Of a DNA stretch of 49,516 nt, positions 15,474 through 23,251 are shown one piece after another. Every line of letters starts with the position of its first letter. Positions within the stretch are counted from its first letter, which is position 1. A program made the position numbers and the translations under genes. The stretch comes from a bacterium (GTDB lineage Bacteria; Patescibacteriota; Microgenomatia; UBA10105; UBA927), in assembly GCA_021817785.1 (NCBI GenBank), contig JAKAFY010000011.1, positions 1 through 49,516 on the forward strand, given 5' to 3'. The notes under the pieces are model-generated. The model did no database searches. It was not told the origin of the DNA and saw only the letters and a list, made by a program, of their open reading frames with translations.

Positions 15474-16312
15474 TGGAAATTCAGCAGTCCAAACCATATG
15501 CCGACTTCATCACATCGTTGGGATGGCGCGTTATCACCCGGTCGCGGCAGTATTACTATCTCAAGCGCCTTCCGTTAGTCGGAGCACTTCTCAAGGTCCA
15601 GCGGGTGACGAAACTTCCCGATCTTACGTCATTTCTGGCGCTTCTGAAAACGGAACGGGTGACACGGCTTGCGGTAGAACCGGATGCCCGCATCCCTATG
15701 GAAGAGCTCAATGCCTGGATCCGGAAAATTCCGGGCCACATAGCCGTAAGTCATGATCCGTTTTTACCGACAAAAACCAACCGCATAGATGTAAGACACG
15801 ATGAGCAGTCATTGTTCCACGCATTATCAGAAGCCAAACGCAGAGCGGTGCGCCGCGCGCTGAAAAACCATATACGGGTGATAGTCGGCAAAGACATCCG
15901 AAGTCTCATACGGGTAAAAAATGCCTCCGCCGGATTTTTGGGATGTATCACCACATATGGACTCGATAAATTGTGGGCACAGTTCCCTCCTGATCACAAA
16001 GATACGCTTCTCGCATATACCGCCCGTGATACAGTGGTCGCCGGCATCCTGCTTCTTTACTGGCAGAACACCGCCTATTATTGGGTCGCCGGTGCAACCC
16101 GGGAGGGCAAGCACCTGTTCGCACCGACGCTCCTGGTATGGGAAGCGATAAAATGCGCCAAAAAAAGAGGGGCAACACAACTCGATTTTGTCGGGGTATG
16201 GGACGAGCGTATGCCTAACCAAAACCATCAGTGGAAAGGGTTTACCAAATTTAAAGAAGGGTTCGGCGGGAAGGATATGTATTATCCGTTCGTCACCGCA
16301 CAAAACATCTGA
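15473..16312 (+). CDS. FemAB-family aminoacyltransferase, copy 2
   Basis: This second FemAB-like protein has 279 residues from the ATG at 15473, which overlaps the stop of copy 1. An open frame continues upstream, but inside copy 1. The N-terminal half is degenerate: the expected block is LSEAKRRAVRRALKNHIRV in place of the canonical MHSKTRYN. The C-terminal half keeps VAGATREGKHLFAPTLLVWE and the end WKGFTKFKEGFGG. It has diverged strongly from copy 1, so the two probably act on different positions or donors. Its 3' end overlaps the convergent helicase-nuclease gene by 31 bases. Confidence 0.8.
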   Translation: MEIQQSKPYADFITSLGWRVITRSRQYYYLKRLPLVGALLKVQRVTKLPDLTSFLALLKTERVTRLAVEPDARIPMEELNAWIRKIPGHIAVSHDPFLPTKTNRIDVRHDEQSLFHALSEAKRRAVRRALKNHIRVIVGKDIRSLIRVKNASAGFLGCITTYGLDKLWAQFPPDHKDTLLAYTARDTVVAGILLLYWQNTAYYWVAGATREGKHLFAPTLLVWEAIKCAKKRGATQLDFVGVWDERMPNQNHQWKGFTKFKEGFGGKDMYYPFVTAQNI

Positions 16313-19263
16313 TATTCGCAGGTGCCGCACAGCTGATTTCCCGAACAACGGAATTCCGACGTTTCTATATCGTGCGCGATTTGTATAATCGCTTCTTTTT
16401 CTTTCTGTAACTGTTCACCCGTGCGGGTTGTCGACACGCGGGTTTGCGTATCAAAAAAATAGAGGGACAGGGTGATGTCTTCCGGTTTTTTCCCGAACGG
16501 GTCTCCCGGGATATTCGTCGCTGCGAGCGCGTACATCGAAAGCTGCAGGTTGGTATCCACTTCGCGTTTACTCGGCATACGACCGGTTTTATAATCGATA
16601 ATCTCAATCTTTCCGTCCGGGAGCATGTCTACGCGGTCGATCTTTCCGCCGATCTTCACCGATCCCGACGGCGTCGTTATGGGGACGGTAAACGCCTGTT
16701 CCAATGCGGCGGTTTTGGTCTCCGCATGAAATTCTTTATCGAAATATTCCGACAGATACCGTTCCCCACGTTTCCGCATCTCCTGTTCATACCGTTTGTT
16801 CTCATACCCTTCCCGTTTCCAATGGCGCGTCAATAGGTCGGCAAGCAAATTTTTTGTGACACGCGCTCCGTTTGCATGCATCGCATAGAAATCCCGAAGC
16901 GCGGCATGTATGCTGGTCCCAAACGAGAGTGACGCCGACGTAGGGGTAGGGATGTTTAACAGATAGCGTAATTTATAATGCAGCGGACACAACCGGAATG
17001 TTTCGATCTGGGAATACGACAGATACGTAATAGGTTGGCGGACTATTCCCTCGCCCGCCATAACTTCAGCGGCGGCGGGCTTCCAATCCATAAAACTTAA
17101 TTGCTCCGCATTGTTTGATACTTGATGCTTGATACCTGATACTGCTTCACTTCCCATCACTTCCGCAATAAACGGCGATAATTTCTTTTCCCGTTTGCCC
17201 TCGCCGTAAAAATTCGCTGCAGTAAGGTACAGAAGATCGCGTGCCCGGGTGAGTCCGACGTAACAAAGCCGCCGTTCTTCCTCCAGATGATAATCGCCTA
17301 CCGGTAATTCCTCTTTGATAAGCTGCTCAGGAATGGGAATCTGTTCATGCCGTTCCGTCGTCGGAAACCGCTGGGATACCAGGTTTACCAAAAATACGAC
17401 CGGGAATTCCAACCCTTTCGAACTGTGGATCGTGAGGATATTTACTGCATTGTTTTGTGTCCAATCCGTATCCCCGGCCATCGGGGATTCTCCCAATTCC
17501 ATGGATAGTTCCAACCAGTCCAGGACCGCCGGCACGCTTGCGTCGGTATGATCCGTTTCATACGTTTTCAGTTTACTGAAAAATTTGGATACGTTGTTGG
17601 CTCGGAGTTCATCCGATTTGGTCGTATAGTCCAACATGTGCTTGATGAACCCGGAATCCTGCAGGAAATAAAACAGGATTTGCCCCGCCGTCTCCTTTGT
17701 CACCAACCCCAGATGCCGGTGGATCATGGCGATGATGGTCCCAAGCTTTTCCGTTGATGCTTCAGAAATAAACGGCAGTACCACCCCTTCCATCGTGCGC
17801 ATTCCGGCACAAACTTCACATGCCTCAAACAGCGAGAGATTTTGTTTTTTCGCGAAGTTCGACACCGCGGCCAGATCGCGTGGCGCGATATCATAGTATC
17901 CCATGGACAATACGCGGAATAACGCGACGTTGTCATCGAAATGCTGGATGACCTGGAGATACGCGATCAGGTCCATTACTTCCGGCTGCCGGAAAAGCCT
18001 CCCGGGACCAAGGAATTGGTACGGAACCCCGAGCCGCACGCACGCGCGGGTGAACGGTTCGGCATGGTTATTTGCCCGTACCAGTATGGCAAAATCCTTC
18101 CATTCCCGCTTCTCGGCGCTCGCGAGCCGTTTTATTTCCTTTGCCACTTCCTCCGCTTCATTTTCCACCCGATCGTGGTAAAGAAGTTTTGGCCATATGC
18201 CGGTAATGTTTCGTTCGGATGTTAATTTTTTATCCACGTGTTCTTTTACCTCTAAACGGTCCGGATTATTGTGCTGGATAAGCTGATACGATGCGTCCAA
18301 TACGGACTGTGTCGAACGGTAATTTTTTGTTAATACGATCAGCTTGGCTTTTGGAAAATGTTTGCGGAACGCCAGCACATTGGACACCGCCGCTCCCCGG
18401 AATTTATAGATACTCTGATCATCATCGCAGACGGCGGTCACGTTTTGTTTACTCCCCACCAGAAGCTCGATCAGTTCGTTTTGCGCGATATTGGTATCCT
18501 GAAATTCATCCACCAGGATATACTTGAATTGTTTCTGATACACAGACAATAAATTTTTGCGCGACCGGAATAACGTAAGCGTCTGGATGATGAGATCCCC
18601 GAAATCCTGCAGTCCCTCTTTCACTTTTATATCTTGATATTTTTTATACGCGCTTGCTAACTCCGTATACTTCTGCACCTCCAACGCATCCTCTTCACTT
18701 TTAATTTTTTCAGCCAAAGGCTGATCAGCCTCTGGCGGAGACTTTTGACTTTTGACCCACCGGAGGTATTCCTCCGGTGATACATCTTCATCCTGCAGAC
18801 GGGAAAAATGCTGCAACATGCCGCCAATAAATTTCATGGGGTTCCCGAGCGGCCGGAAATAATCCAAATCAAAATGAAATAAATTTTTGCGGAACAGCAT
18901 GGTGGCATCCGTATCGGTCATCAGCCGGTACGCGGGATTTAATCCTATGTGGATGGCTTCCTGCCGGAGTAAGCGATCGCAAAATTTGTGAAATGTGGAA
19001 ATCCACATTTGGGTATACCCATACGGCATCATTATATCCACGCGTTCTTCCATCTCGCGTGCCGCCTTTTCCGTAAATGTGAGCGCCAATATTTCCGACG
19101 GGTTTGCCCGTCCTGAAGATATGAGGTGCTTTATGCGTTCGGTGATGACGGTCGTTTTCCCGGTTCCCGCTCCGGCGATGATAAGAAGCGGCCCGTCACC
19201 AAACTCGACGGCGGCTTTTTGTTCTGCATTCAATTTTCGTTCTTCAGTAGAAATCTTCAGCAT
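16282..19263 (-). CDS. UvrD-like helicase fused to a PD-(D/E)XK nuclease with iron-sulfur cysteines
   Basis: This is a 993-residue helicase-nuclease like AddA/RecB/AdnB enzymes of double-strand break repair. Helicase motifs: GAGTGKTTVI (about 31-40), TFTEKAAREM, ILVDEFQDTN, CDDDQSIYKFRGA, KNYRST, HSSKGLEFPVVF and VGLTRARDLLYLT. After about residue 735 comes the nuclease: SYSQIETFRLCPLHYKLRY, GTSIHAAL, GGKIDRVD and IEIIDYKTG, which carry the His, Asp and Glu-x-Lys ligands. The end has CGTCEYQMFC, and with the Cys in FRLCPLHY this fits the 4Fe-4S latch of Cas4 and AddB-type nucleases. Two repeat inserts lie in frame (about 17100-17145 and 18694-18766). No partner subunit gene is adjacent. Confidence 0.9.
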   Translation of the reverse strand: MLKISTEERKLNAEQKAAVEFGDGPLLIIAGAGTGKTTVITERIKHLISSGRANPSEILALTFTEKAAREMEERVDIMMPYGYTQMWISTFHKFCDRLLRQEAIHIGLNPAYRLMTDTDATMLFRKNLFHFDLDYFRPLGNPMKFIGGMLQHFSRLQDEDVSPEEYLRWVKSQKSPPEADQPLAEKIKSEEDALEVQKYTELASAYKKYQDIKVKEGLQDFGDLIIQTLTLFRSRKNLLSVYQKQFKYILVDEFQDTNIAQNELIELLVGSKQNVTAVCDDDQSIYKFRGAAVSNVLAFRKHFPKAKLIVLTKNYRSTQSVLDASYQLIQHNNPDRLEVKEHVDKKLTSERNITGIWPKLLYHDRVENEAEEVAKEIKRLASAEKREWKDFAILVRANNHAEPFTRACVRLGVPYQFLGPGRLFRQPEVMDLIAYLQVIQHFDDNVALFRVLSMGYYDIAPRDLAAVSNFAKKQNLSLFEACEVCAGMRTMEGVVLPFISEASTEKLGTIIAMIHRHLGLVTKETAGQILFYFLQDSGFIKHMLDYTTKSDELRANNVSKFFSKLKTYETDHTDASVPAVLDWLELSMELGESPMAGDTDWTQNNAVNILTIHSSKGLEFPVVFLVNLVSQRFPTTERHEQIPIPEQLIKEELPVGDYHLEEERRLCYVGLTRARDLLYLTAANFYGEGKREKKLSPFIAEVMGSEAVSGIKHQVSNNAEQLSFMDWKPAAAEVMAGEGIVRQPITYLSYSQIETFRLCPLHYKLRYLLNIPTPTSASLSFGTSIHAALRDFYAMHANGARVTKNLLADLLTRHWKREGYENKRYEQEMRKRGERYLSEYFDKEFHAETKTAALEQAFTVPITTPSGSVKIGGKIDRVDMLPDGKIEIIDYKTGRMPSKREVDTNLQLSMYALAATNIPGDPFGKKPEDITLSLYFFDTQTRVSTTRTGEQLQKEKEAIIQIAHDIETSEFRCSGNQLCGTCEYQMFCAVTNG
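17099..17150 (-). repeat. TATCAAGCATCAAG-type repeat inside the helicase-nuclease
   Basis: The minus strand reads ATCAGGTATCAAGCATCAAG followed by TATCAAACAAT, a tandem of 8-9 base units that encodes IKHQVSNN. It lies between the helicase and nuclease parts, where extra residues should be harmless. Confidence 0.5.
18694..18766 (-). repeat. Palindromic GCCAGAGGC/AGCCAAAGGCT insert in the helicase-nuclease
   Basis: The minus strand contains CCGCCAGAGGCTGATCAGCC followed by TTTGGCTGAAAAAATTAAAA. It holds short inverted repeats and is flanked by AAAAGTCAAAAGTC and AAAAGTGAAGAG. In frame it encodes KSQKSPPEADQPLAEKIKSE. Confidence 0.55.
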
Positions 19264-19398
19264 AGCTTACCCCGCATCCTGCGCCCTTCGGGCGTGCAAG
19301 GCTGCAAGCCTCCAGACCGAAGAGAGCATGGTACTAGGATGGGGTCATTATACTGTGGCATTCAACTCTTTGCGAGGATACAAAGCTGACACGCGTTA
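19264..19398. other. Short intergenic region with a CGCCC-ttc-GGGCG hairpin
   Basis: These 135 bases separate the helicase-nuclease start from the stop of the next minus-strand gene. A small hairpin CGCCC-ttc-GGGCG lies near 19283-19295. No clear -10 box 6-10 bases before the helicase ATG was found. It may act as terminator for the upstream gene, though no T-run follows. Confidence 0.35.
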
Positions 19399-20571
19399 TT
19401 ATTTTCCAAGATCTTTCACCGAATGTATTTTTTGGGCCGTATGCAAAATATATTCCTGCCATGTTTCATATTGTTTCATGTCTTCTGTCCGGCTATTCAA
19501 TTCCGCTTCTGTTACGTTATTGGTCTTTGGATCTACCCGCACCACGCATACATAACTACTGTCCCACATCCCGAAATCCGGTTCTTTCACCACATCTTTT
19601 ATGTCATCCCACAACACGGTGTACAAATCAATACCTGCCTCTAAATCCAGCTCAACCTGCTTCTTTAGCACCGGTGAATGGAGATCACTTATATCCGCCG
19701 CGACGATGACGCGGGTAAATGCTTTTGTGCGCCGTGCGGCTTCACGGCCGTATTGCATATAGGAGGATTCCGGGTCCCAAAATTTCTGAATTCCCGTAAA
19801 CAACGTACAGAATCCGTGTTTTGTTAAATGCCGGAAATGGAATATCCCTTCGTCGATGACTTCTTCCGGTTTTATTTTTAATACCCCGCTGTTTTTCTTG
19901 GTTATGATATACCCTTGTGCCGATTGTTTTTTATAGTGATCCAAAAACTTTTGGTAGAGCGATAAATCCAAACGGGAATAACAAAGGTCCCGTACCAACG
20001 GAAATTCATTGAGGTTTACTGACGAATTCATATGCCCTGCAGCGCGCACTAATATAGAGGAGCTCTCTAATGCTTTTGCAAAAATTAGAGAATAGTTCTT
20101 GGGGACATAGGGGTCATTATCCGAATACAGCACGTAGGAAACAGGAATATATTTTTTGATTTCATCAAAGTCGAAATCCGTTTTATAAAATGTCTGATTT
20201 ACTTTATTAAATTCCCATCGATCCAACGTATCCATAAACGGACTTACGAATATCGCGCAGTCCAACGTAATTTTAAATTTTGAAACGACGTGCAATATAA
20301 ATACCGGTGCGAGTGAATGCCCCACAAAAACCACCTTTTCTTTCGTTTCTATAAGCGGTAACACTTCTTTTTCAAATACGTCTAACCAGGACTGAAGGGA
20401 CTGATGATGTACCGGCGCTTCAGGCCCATTTTTTACAAGCTCATCCCAGTCTTCAACGGGGAATTGCGGTACTATTACCGTCTGACCGAGAGCTTCCAAA
20501 TCCTCCCGCAAATCAGGAAACCAGTTTTCATTTGGATTACCGAACGATCCATGAAATAGCACAAACTTCAT
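19399..20571 (-). CDS. RBBP9/YdeN-like alpha/beta hydrolase with an extra C-terminal domain
   Basis: This is a 390-residue fusion. Residues 1-190 match small serine hydrolases of the RBBP9/YdeN family: FHGSFGNPNENWFPDLRE at the start, nucleophile in VGHSLAP, Asp in YSDNDPYVP and His in AAGHMN. The second half (about 200-390) is not part of that family and I do not recognise it. It contains MQYGREAARRTKAFTRVIV and a long acidic helix-rich end. The neighbour at 20595-21170 is a paralogue of the first half only, so this gene gained the extra part or the neighbour lost it. The -10 box TATAAT ends 6 bases before the ATG. Substrate unknown. Confidence 0.75.
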   Translation of the reverse strand: MKFVLFHGSFGNPNENWFPDLREDLEALGQTVIVPQFPVEDWDELVKNGPEAPVHHQSLQSWLDVFEKEVLPLIETKEKVVFVGHSLAPVFILHVVSKFKITLDCAIFVSPFMDTLDRWEFNKVNQTFYKTDFDFDEIKKYIPVSYVLYSDNDPYVPKNYSLIFAKALESSSILVRAAGHMNSSVNLNEFPLVRDLCYSRLDLSLYQKFLDHYKKQSAQGYIITKKNSGVLKIKPEEVIDEGIFHFRHLTKHGFCTLFTGIQKFWDPESSYMQYGREAARRTKAFTRVIVAADISDLHSPVLKKQVELDLEAGIDLYTVLWDDIKDVVKEPDFGMWDSSYVCVVRVDPKTNNVTEAELNSRTEDMKQYETWQEYILHTAQKIHSVKDLGK

Positions 20572-20577
20572 ACGGGT

Positions 20578-20583
20578 ATTATA
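20578..20583 (-). promoter_or_regulatory. -10 box of the fused hydrolase gene
   Basis: TATAAT on the minus strand ends exactly 6 bases before the ATG at 20571. It lies in the 23-base gap after the upstream gene, so the gene has its own leaderless promoter. Confidence 0.6.
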
Positions 20584-20594
20584 CCAAACACCGG

Positions 20595-21170
20595 CTATAA
20601 TCTCCGTTTTATACGCTCAAGAAGGAAAGGAAATGTTTTGAATCTCTTATAGGTCGCGGTATTGAAGTGCCCTGCATTTTTTATGATGTGGATCTCTGCA
20701 TTCAGTTTATCCGCGATAAATTGGCCTTCCGAAACCGGTATGACGTCATTTGTGGACTGAAATACTTCTGTATGCCGGATGCGCTGGCGCAGCAGCTTCC
20801 ACAAATATGGCTTTTCCTGAAACGAATCATACGTCGTATATACATCCGGCCGCCAATAATCATAATCTACAAAAGGTCCGACGAAATACGCGCTGTCTAT
20901 CGCTGATGCGATACGCGGCAATACCTGTAATACAAAATTACATCCGCGGCTGTGCGCGACGAATATGGTGTCGCTATCCACAAAACGGACATACTCTTGA
21001 AATGTATCCAGCCACGCGTTCAGCGAGTGTCCACTCCCCTCTTTTGTAGGTATGGGAAACGCGGGAACAATCACCCGAAGACCATCCCGCTCTAATTTCT
21101 CACGCAGCCATGGATACCAATTTTCATTCGGATTTCCGTGGGATCCATGAATTATAAATACGGTTCTCAT
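20595..21170 (-). CDS. RBBP9/YdeN-like alpha/beta hydrolase
   Basis: This serine hydrolase has 191 residues from the chosen start. It shows IHGSHGNPNENWYPWLREKLE, the nucleophile in VAHSRGC, Asp in STNDVIPV and His in NAGHFN. The first 20 residues align closely with the downstream gene, so they are tandem paralogues. ATG codons at 21176 and 21206 in the same frame are possible starts; 21170 is chosen because it aligns with the paralogue's N-terminus. Family members are small cytoplasmic hydrolases of poorly known substrate. Confidence 0.8.
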   Translation of the reverse strand: MRTVFIIHGSHGNPNENWYPWLREKLERDGLRVIVPAFPIPTKEGSGHSLNAWLDTFQEYVRFVDSDTIFVAHSRGCNFVLQVLPRIASAIDSAYFVGPFVDYDYWRPDVYTTYDSFQEKPYLWKLLRQRIRHTEVFQSTNDVIPVSEGQFIADKLNAEIHIIKNAGHFNTATYKRFKTFPFLLERIKRRL

Positions 21171-21220
21171 AGGCATAATGGCATGTGTGATCAGTTCCAA
21201 AATCATTCTATCATGTGTGA

Positions 21221-21226
21221 TATGCT
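21221..21226 (+). promoter_or_regulatory. -10 box of the YdjM-like gene
   Basis: TATGCT ends exactly 6 bases before the ATG at 21233. The box lies in the short divergent gap shared with the hydrolase gene at 20595-21170. Confidence 0.45.
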
Positions 21227-21232
21227 GCTTCT

Positions 21233-21808
21233 ATGACCGGGCGCACCCATGATCTGGCGGCGTTTACGACGCTTGCCGCATATATTGCCACGCAGCCCGC
21301 TCCTTCCATGACGCTGGCTACGGCAATCGGCGCATTTTTCGGCAATATGATGGGAGGACTCCTGCCGGATATCGATGATGCGACCAGCGATTTTTGGGAC
21401 AAAATACCGGCGGGGTCATTTTTCGGAAATCTTCTTCATCCCCTCATCGGTCACCATCGGATGGTCTCCCACTCGCTTTTTGGTATGGCGCTTGCCGGAT
21501 ACCTGCTCCACCTCCTTCTTGGCGTCATGCATCACGTGGTACTCATCGACATGCATATCGTCTGGTGGGCCACCATGTTCGGATACGCGTCGCATCTTAT
21601 TATGGACTGTATCACCAAAGAAGGCATTCCGTGGTTTTTTCCGGTCCCCGTCCGATTCGGGTTTCCGCCGATAAAATTTTTCCGTGTCCGCACCGGCGGA
21701 CCGGTGGAAACATTTGTTATTTTTCCGGGATTGCTTGCGACAAACGCGTATATAATCTATGTCTATTATCCCTCTATACTCACATTCATCCGATCCATTG
21801 GGAAATGA
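21233..21808 (+). CDS. YdjM/DUF457-type membrane-bound metal-dependent hydrolase
   Basis: This integral membrane protein of 191 residues has about four helices. It has the family's metal-ligand pattern: THDLAAF at the N-terminus, GGLLPDIDDATS, then GHHRMVSHSLFG and HLIMDCIT. Proteins of this family are thought to be zinc hydrolases of lipids or lipid-linked substrates; the reaction is not established. The gene is divergent from the RBBP9-like hydrolases and ends before a tandem repeat and a perfect palindrome that may act as terminator. Confidence 0.8.
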   Translation: MTGRTHDLAAFTTLAAYIATQPAPSMTLATAIGAFFGNMMGGLLPDIDDATSDFWDKIPAGSFFGNLLHPLIGHHRMVSHSLFGMALAGYLLHLLLGVMHHVVLIDMHIVWWATMFGYASHLIMDCITKEGIPWFFPVPVRFGFPPIKFFRVRTGGPVETFVIFPGLLATNAYIIYVYYPSILTFIRSIGK

Positions 21809-21823
21809 TACAACAACAAGAAG

Positions 21824-21892
21824 AAGATGAAGAGTAGAAAGATGAAGAGTAGAAAGATGAAGAGTAGAAAGAAGAAGAGTAGGAAGAAGAGG
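21824..21892 (+). repeat. 15-bp tandem repeat
   Basis: Four copies of AAGATGAAGAGTAGA (the last two with changes) and part of a fifth lie directly after the YdjM-like gene. The strand is purine only apart from T. It does not code for a supported protein. Confidence 0.8.
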
Positions 21893-21906
21893 AGGCACAC
21901 ACACTC

Positions 21907-21938
21907 TTTGTTACCATGTTTTAAAACATGGTAACAAA
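21907..21938. terminator. Perfect 32-bp palindrome, possible bidirectional terminator
   Basis: TTTGTTACCATGTTTT is followed at once by its exact reverse complement. It lies between two convergent genes and ends in A/T runs on both sides, so it could stop transcription from both. A related imperfect palindrome with the same first 15 bases lies at 44614-44643. Confidence 0.6.
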
Positions 21939-21973
21939 TACACAAAGGAAACGCGGATGGTTTGTGGATCCCC

Positions 21974-22897
21974 CTACTCTTGTGACTCATCACCCAACAG
22001 ATTTGTCCGGGCTAGCTTTTGCCCCAACACGGTAAACGAACCGGATACGGCGCTCATGGCGTTATACGCATTTCCGACATGTTTGGACAATACACCCATA
22101 TGTTCTTCCACCTTTACATAATCTTTCTGTATCGCCCGGAGAAGCTGGAATACCTGTTTGGTTTTTTGTTCCATTTCCTTGCCCTGAAAGGAAAGCAGTA
22201 GTACCTGCAAATGTGCATACAGCGTGTTCGGGGAAACGGGGTACACACGCTCTTTCCGCGCATATTCCATAAGCTCTTCCATGTTGGCTATTTCGTAGTA
22301 AACGGATTCCGACGGGATATACATAAGTGCAAAATCCATGGTCCCTTCTTCCGGCAGAATATATTTTTTGTTTATGTCGTTGACATGCTTTTTGACGTCG
22401 GAAACAAAATCGCGTTTCGCCTGATTCCTCTCGGCTTCCGTTTCTCCTTTGTGCATTTTGGAAAAATTTTCCATCGGAAACTTGGAGTCTACGCACAGTA
22501 GCCCGGCATCGGTTTTTAACACCGCATCCACTTTTACTCCGCTCTTGAATGCATACTGCAGATGAAACGAATTTTTCGGAAACGTCTGCCCGATCATGTC
22601 CTGCAACACCTGTTCGCCTATGTTGCCGCGCAGTTTGGGGGACTGCAAAAATTCCTGTAAGCTTTTTATCCCCTTGCCCACCTCGGACATTTCTCCCAGA
22701 TTTTGCCGCAGGTCTCCCATGACTCGGGTTGCCATATCCAGCCGAGCTGACACGTCGCTTGTCTGATGTTCCATGGAACTTTTCATGGATTTCAACCATT
22801 CCGTAAGCGTGGTATCTTCTCTTCTTCTCACCATGTACGCGAGGACACTAAAACCGAAAATAATGACGAGGATCAGGATAAAAAACTCGAGGCTCAT
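21974..22897 (-). CDS. rmuC: DNA recombination protein RmuC
   Basis: RmuC proteins carry a restriction-endonuclease-like core and limit certain DNA rearrangements; the mechanism is not well known. This 307-residue copy has an N-terminal helix (about 4-22), a coiled coil (about 30-85) and the nuclease-like core: LRGNIGEQVLQDMIGQ, KVDAVLKTDAGLLCVDSKFP and DFALMYIPSESVYYE. It is shorter than the E. coli protein (475) but complete in the core. An open frame extends upstream to 23068 over the divergent gene; the ATG at 22897 is chosen. A TACAAT box on the minus strand (22907-22912) ends 9 bases before it. Confidence 0.9.
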   Translation of the reverse strand: MSLEFFILILVIIFGFSVLAYMVRRREDTTLTEWLKSMKSSMEHQTSDVSARLDMATRVMGDLRQNLGEMSEVGKGIKSLQEFLQSPKLRGNIGEQVLQDMIGQTFPKNSFHLQYAFKSGVKVDAVLKTDAGLLCVDSKFPMENFSKMHKGETEAERNQAKRDFVSDVKKHVNDINKKYILPEEGTMDFALMYIPSESVYYEIANMEELMEYARKERVYPVSPNTLYAHLQVLLLSFQGKEMEQKTKQVFQLLRAIQKDYVKVEEHMGVLSKHVGNAYNAMSAVSGSFTVLGQKLARTNLLGDESQE

Positions 22898-22906
22898 ACA
22901 GCAGGT

Positions 22907-22916
22907 ATTGTACAAT
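22907..22916. promoter_or_regulatory. Overlapping divergent -10 boxes of rmuC and the small membrane protein gene
   Basis: The palindrome ATTGTACAAT holds TACAAT on both strands. On the plus strand (22911-22916) it ends 6 bases before the ATG at 22923; on the minus strand (22912-22907) it ends 9 bases before the rmuC ATG. The two -10 boxes share two bases, so both genes cannot be started at once. Confidence 0.65.
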
Positions 22917-22922
22917 GAATAC

Positions 22923-23237
22923 ATGGAACGGCACAAACCAGTGCGAAACCCGTATCTTCTCGTCCTCGGTGCTTCGGGGTATGTGCTGCTTGCGGCATTT
23001 GTGAACATGTATCCCCCGGACACCATTGTATATATTGTGCTTTTTCTTATCGCGTTTACCGTCTCCACCGGGTTTATCCTTCAGTATGTGTTTCGGAAAA
23101 TACAAACGTCGGTCCTCTGGAGCGGAGGTCTAGCTCTGTTACTCATCCTTCGGTTGTTCGGCCTGAAAAGCCCCATATATACCGTATTACTCTTGGCGAG
23201 TATTATTTCCTTCGAAATCCTCTGGAAACGGAAATGA
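22923..23237 (+). CDS. Small membrane protein with three or four helices
   Basis: This 104-residue protein has hydrophobic helices at about 10-28, 33-52 and 63-98 and a basic end (EILWKRK). I do not recognise a family. The longer open frame beginning at 22773 overlaps rmuC; the ATG at 22923 lies 6 bases after a TACAAT box and is preferred. It ends 14 bases before metG, which has its own -10 box in the gap. Confidence 0.7.
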   Translation: MERHKPVRNPYLLVLGASGYVLLAAFVNMYPPDTIVYIVLFLIAFTVSTGFILQYVFRKIQTSVLWSGGLALLLILRLFGLKSPIYTVLLLASIISFEILWKRK

Positions 23238-23239
23238 TG

Positions 23240-23245
23240 TAAAAT
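23240..23245 (+). promoter_or_regulatory. -10 box of metG
   Basis: TAAAAT ends exactly 6 bases before the metG ATG. It lies in the 14-base gap after the small membrane protein gene. Confidence 0.5.
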
Positions 23246-23251
23246 ATACCC

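Noticed and set aside
16282-16312. Overlap of the FemAB copy 2 and helicase-nuclease ends as a sign of a frameshift
   Set aside because: Both proteins end in conserved family motifs (KGFTKFKEGFGG and CGTCEYQMFC), so the convergent overlap is real compact packing.
21824-21892. Possible CRISPR array
   Set aside because: The 15-bp units follow each other without spacers and no cas gene is present. It is a plain tandem repeat.
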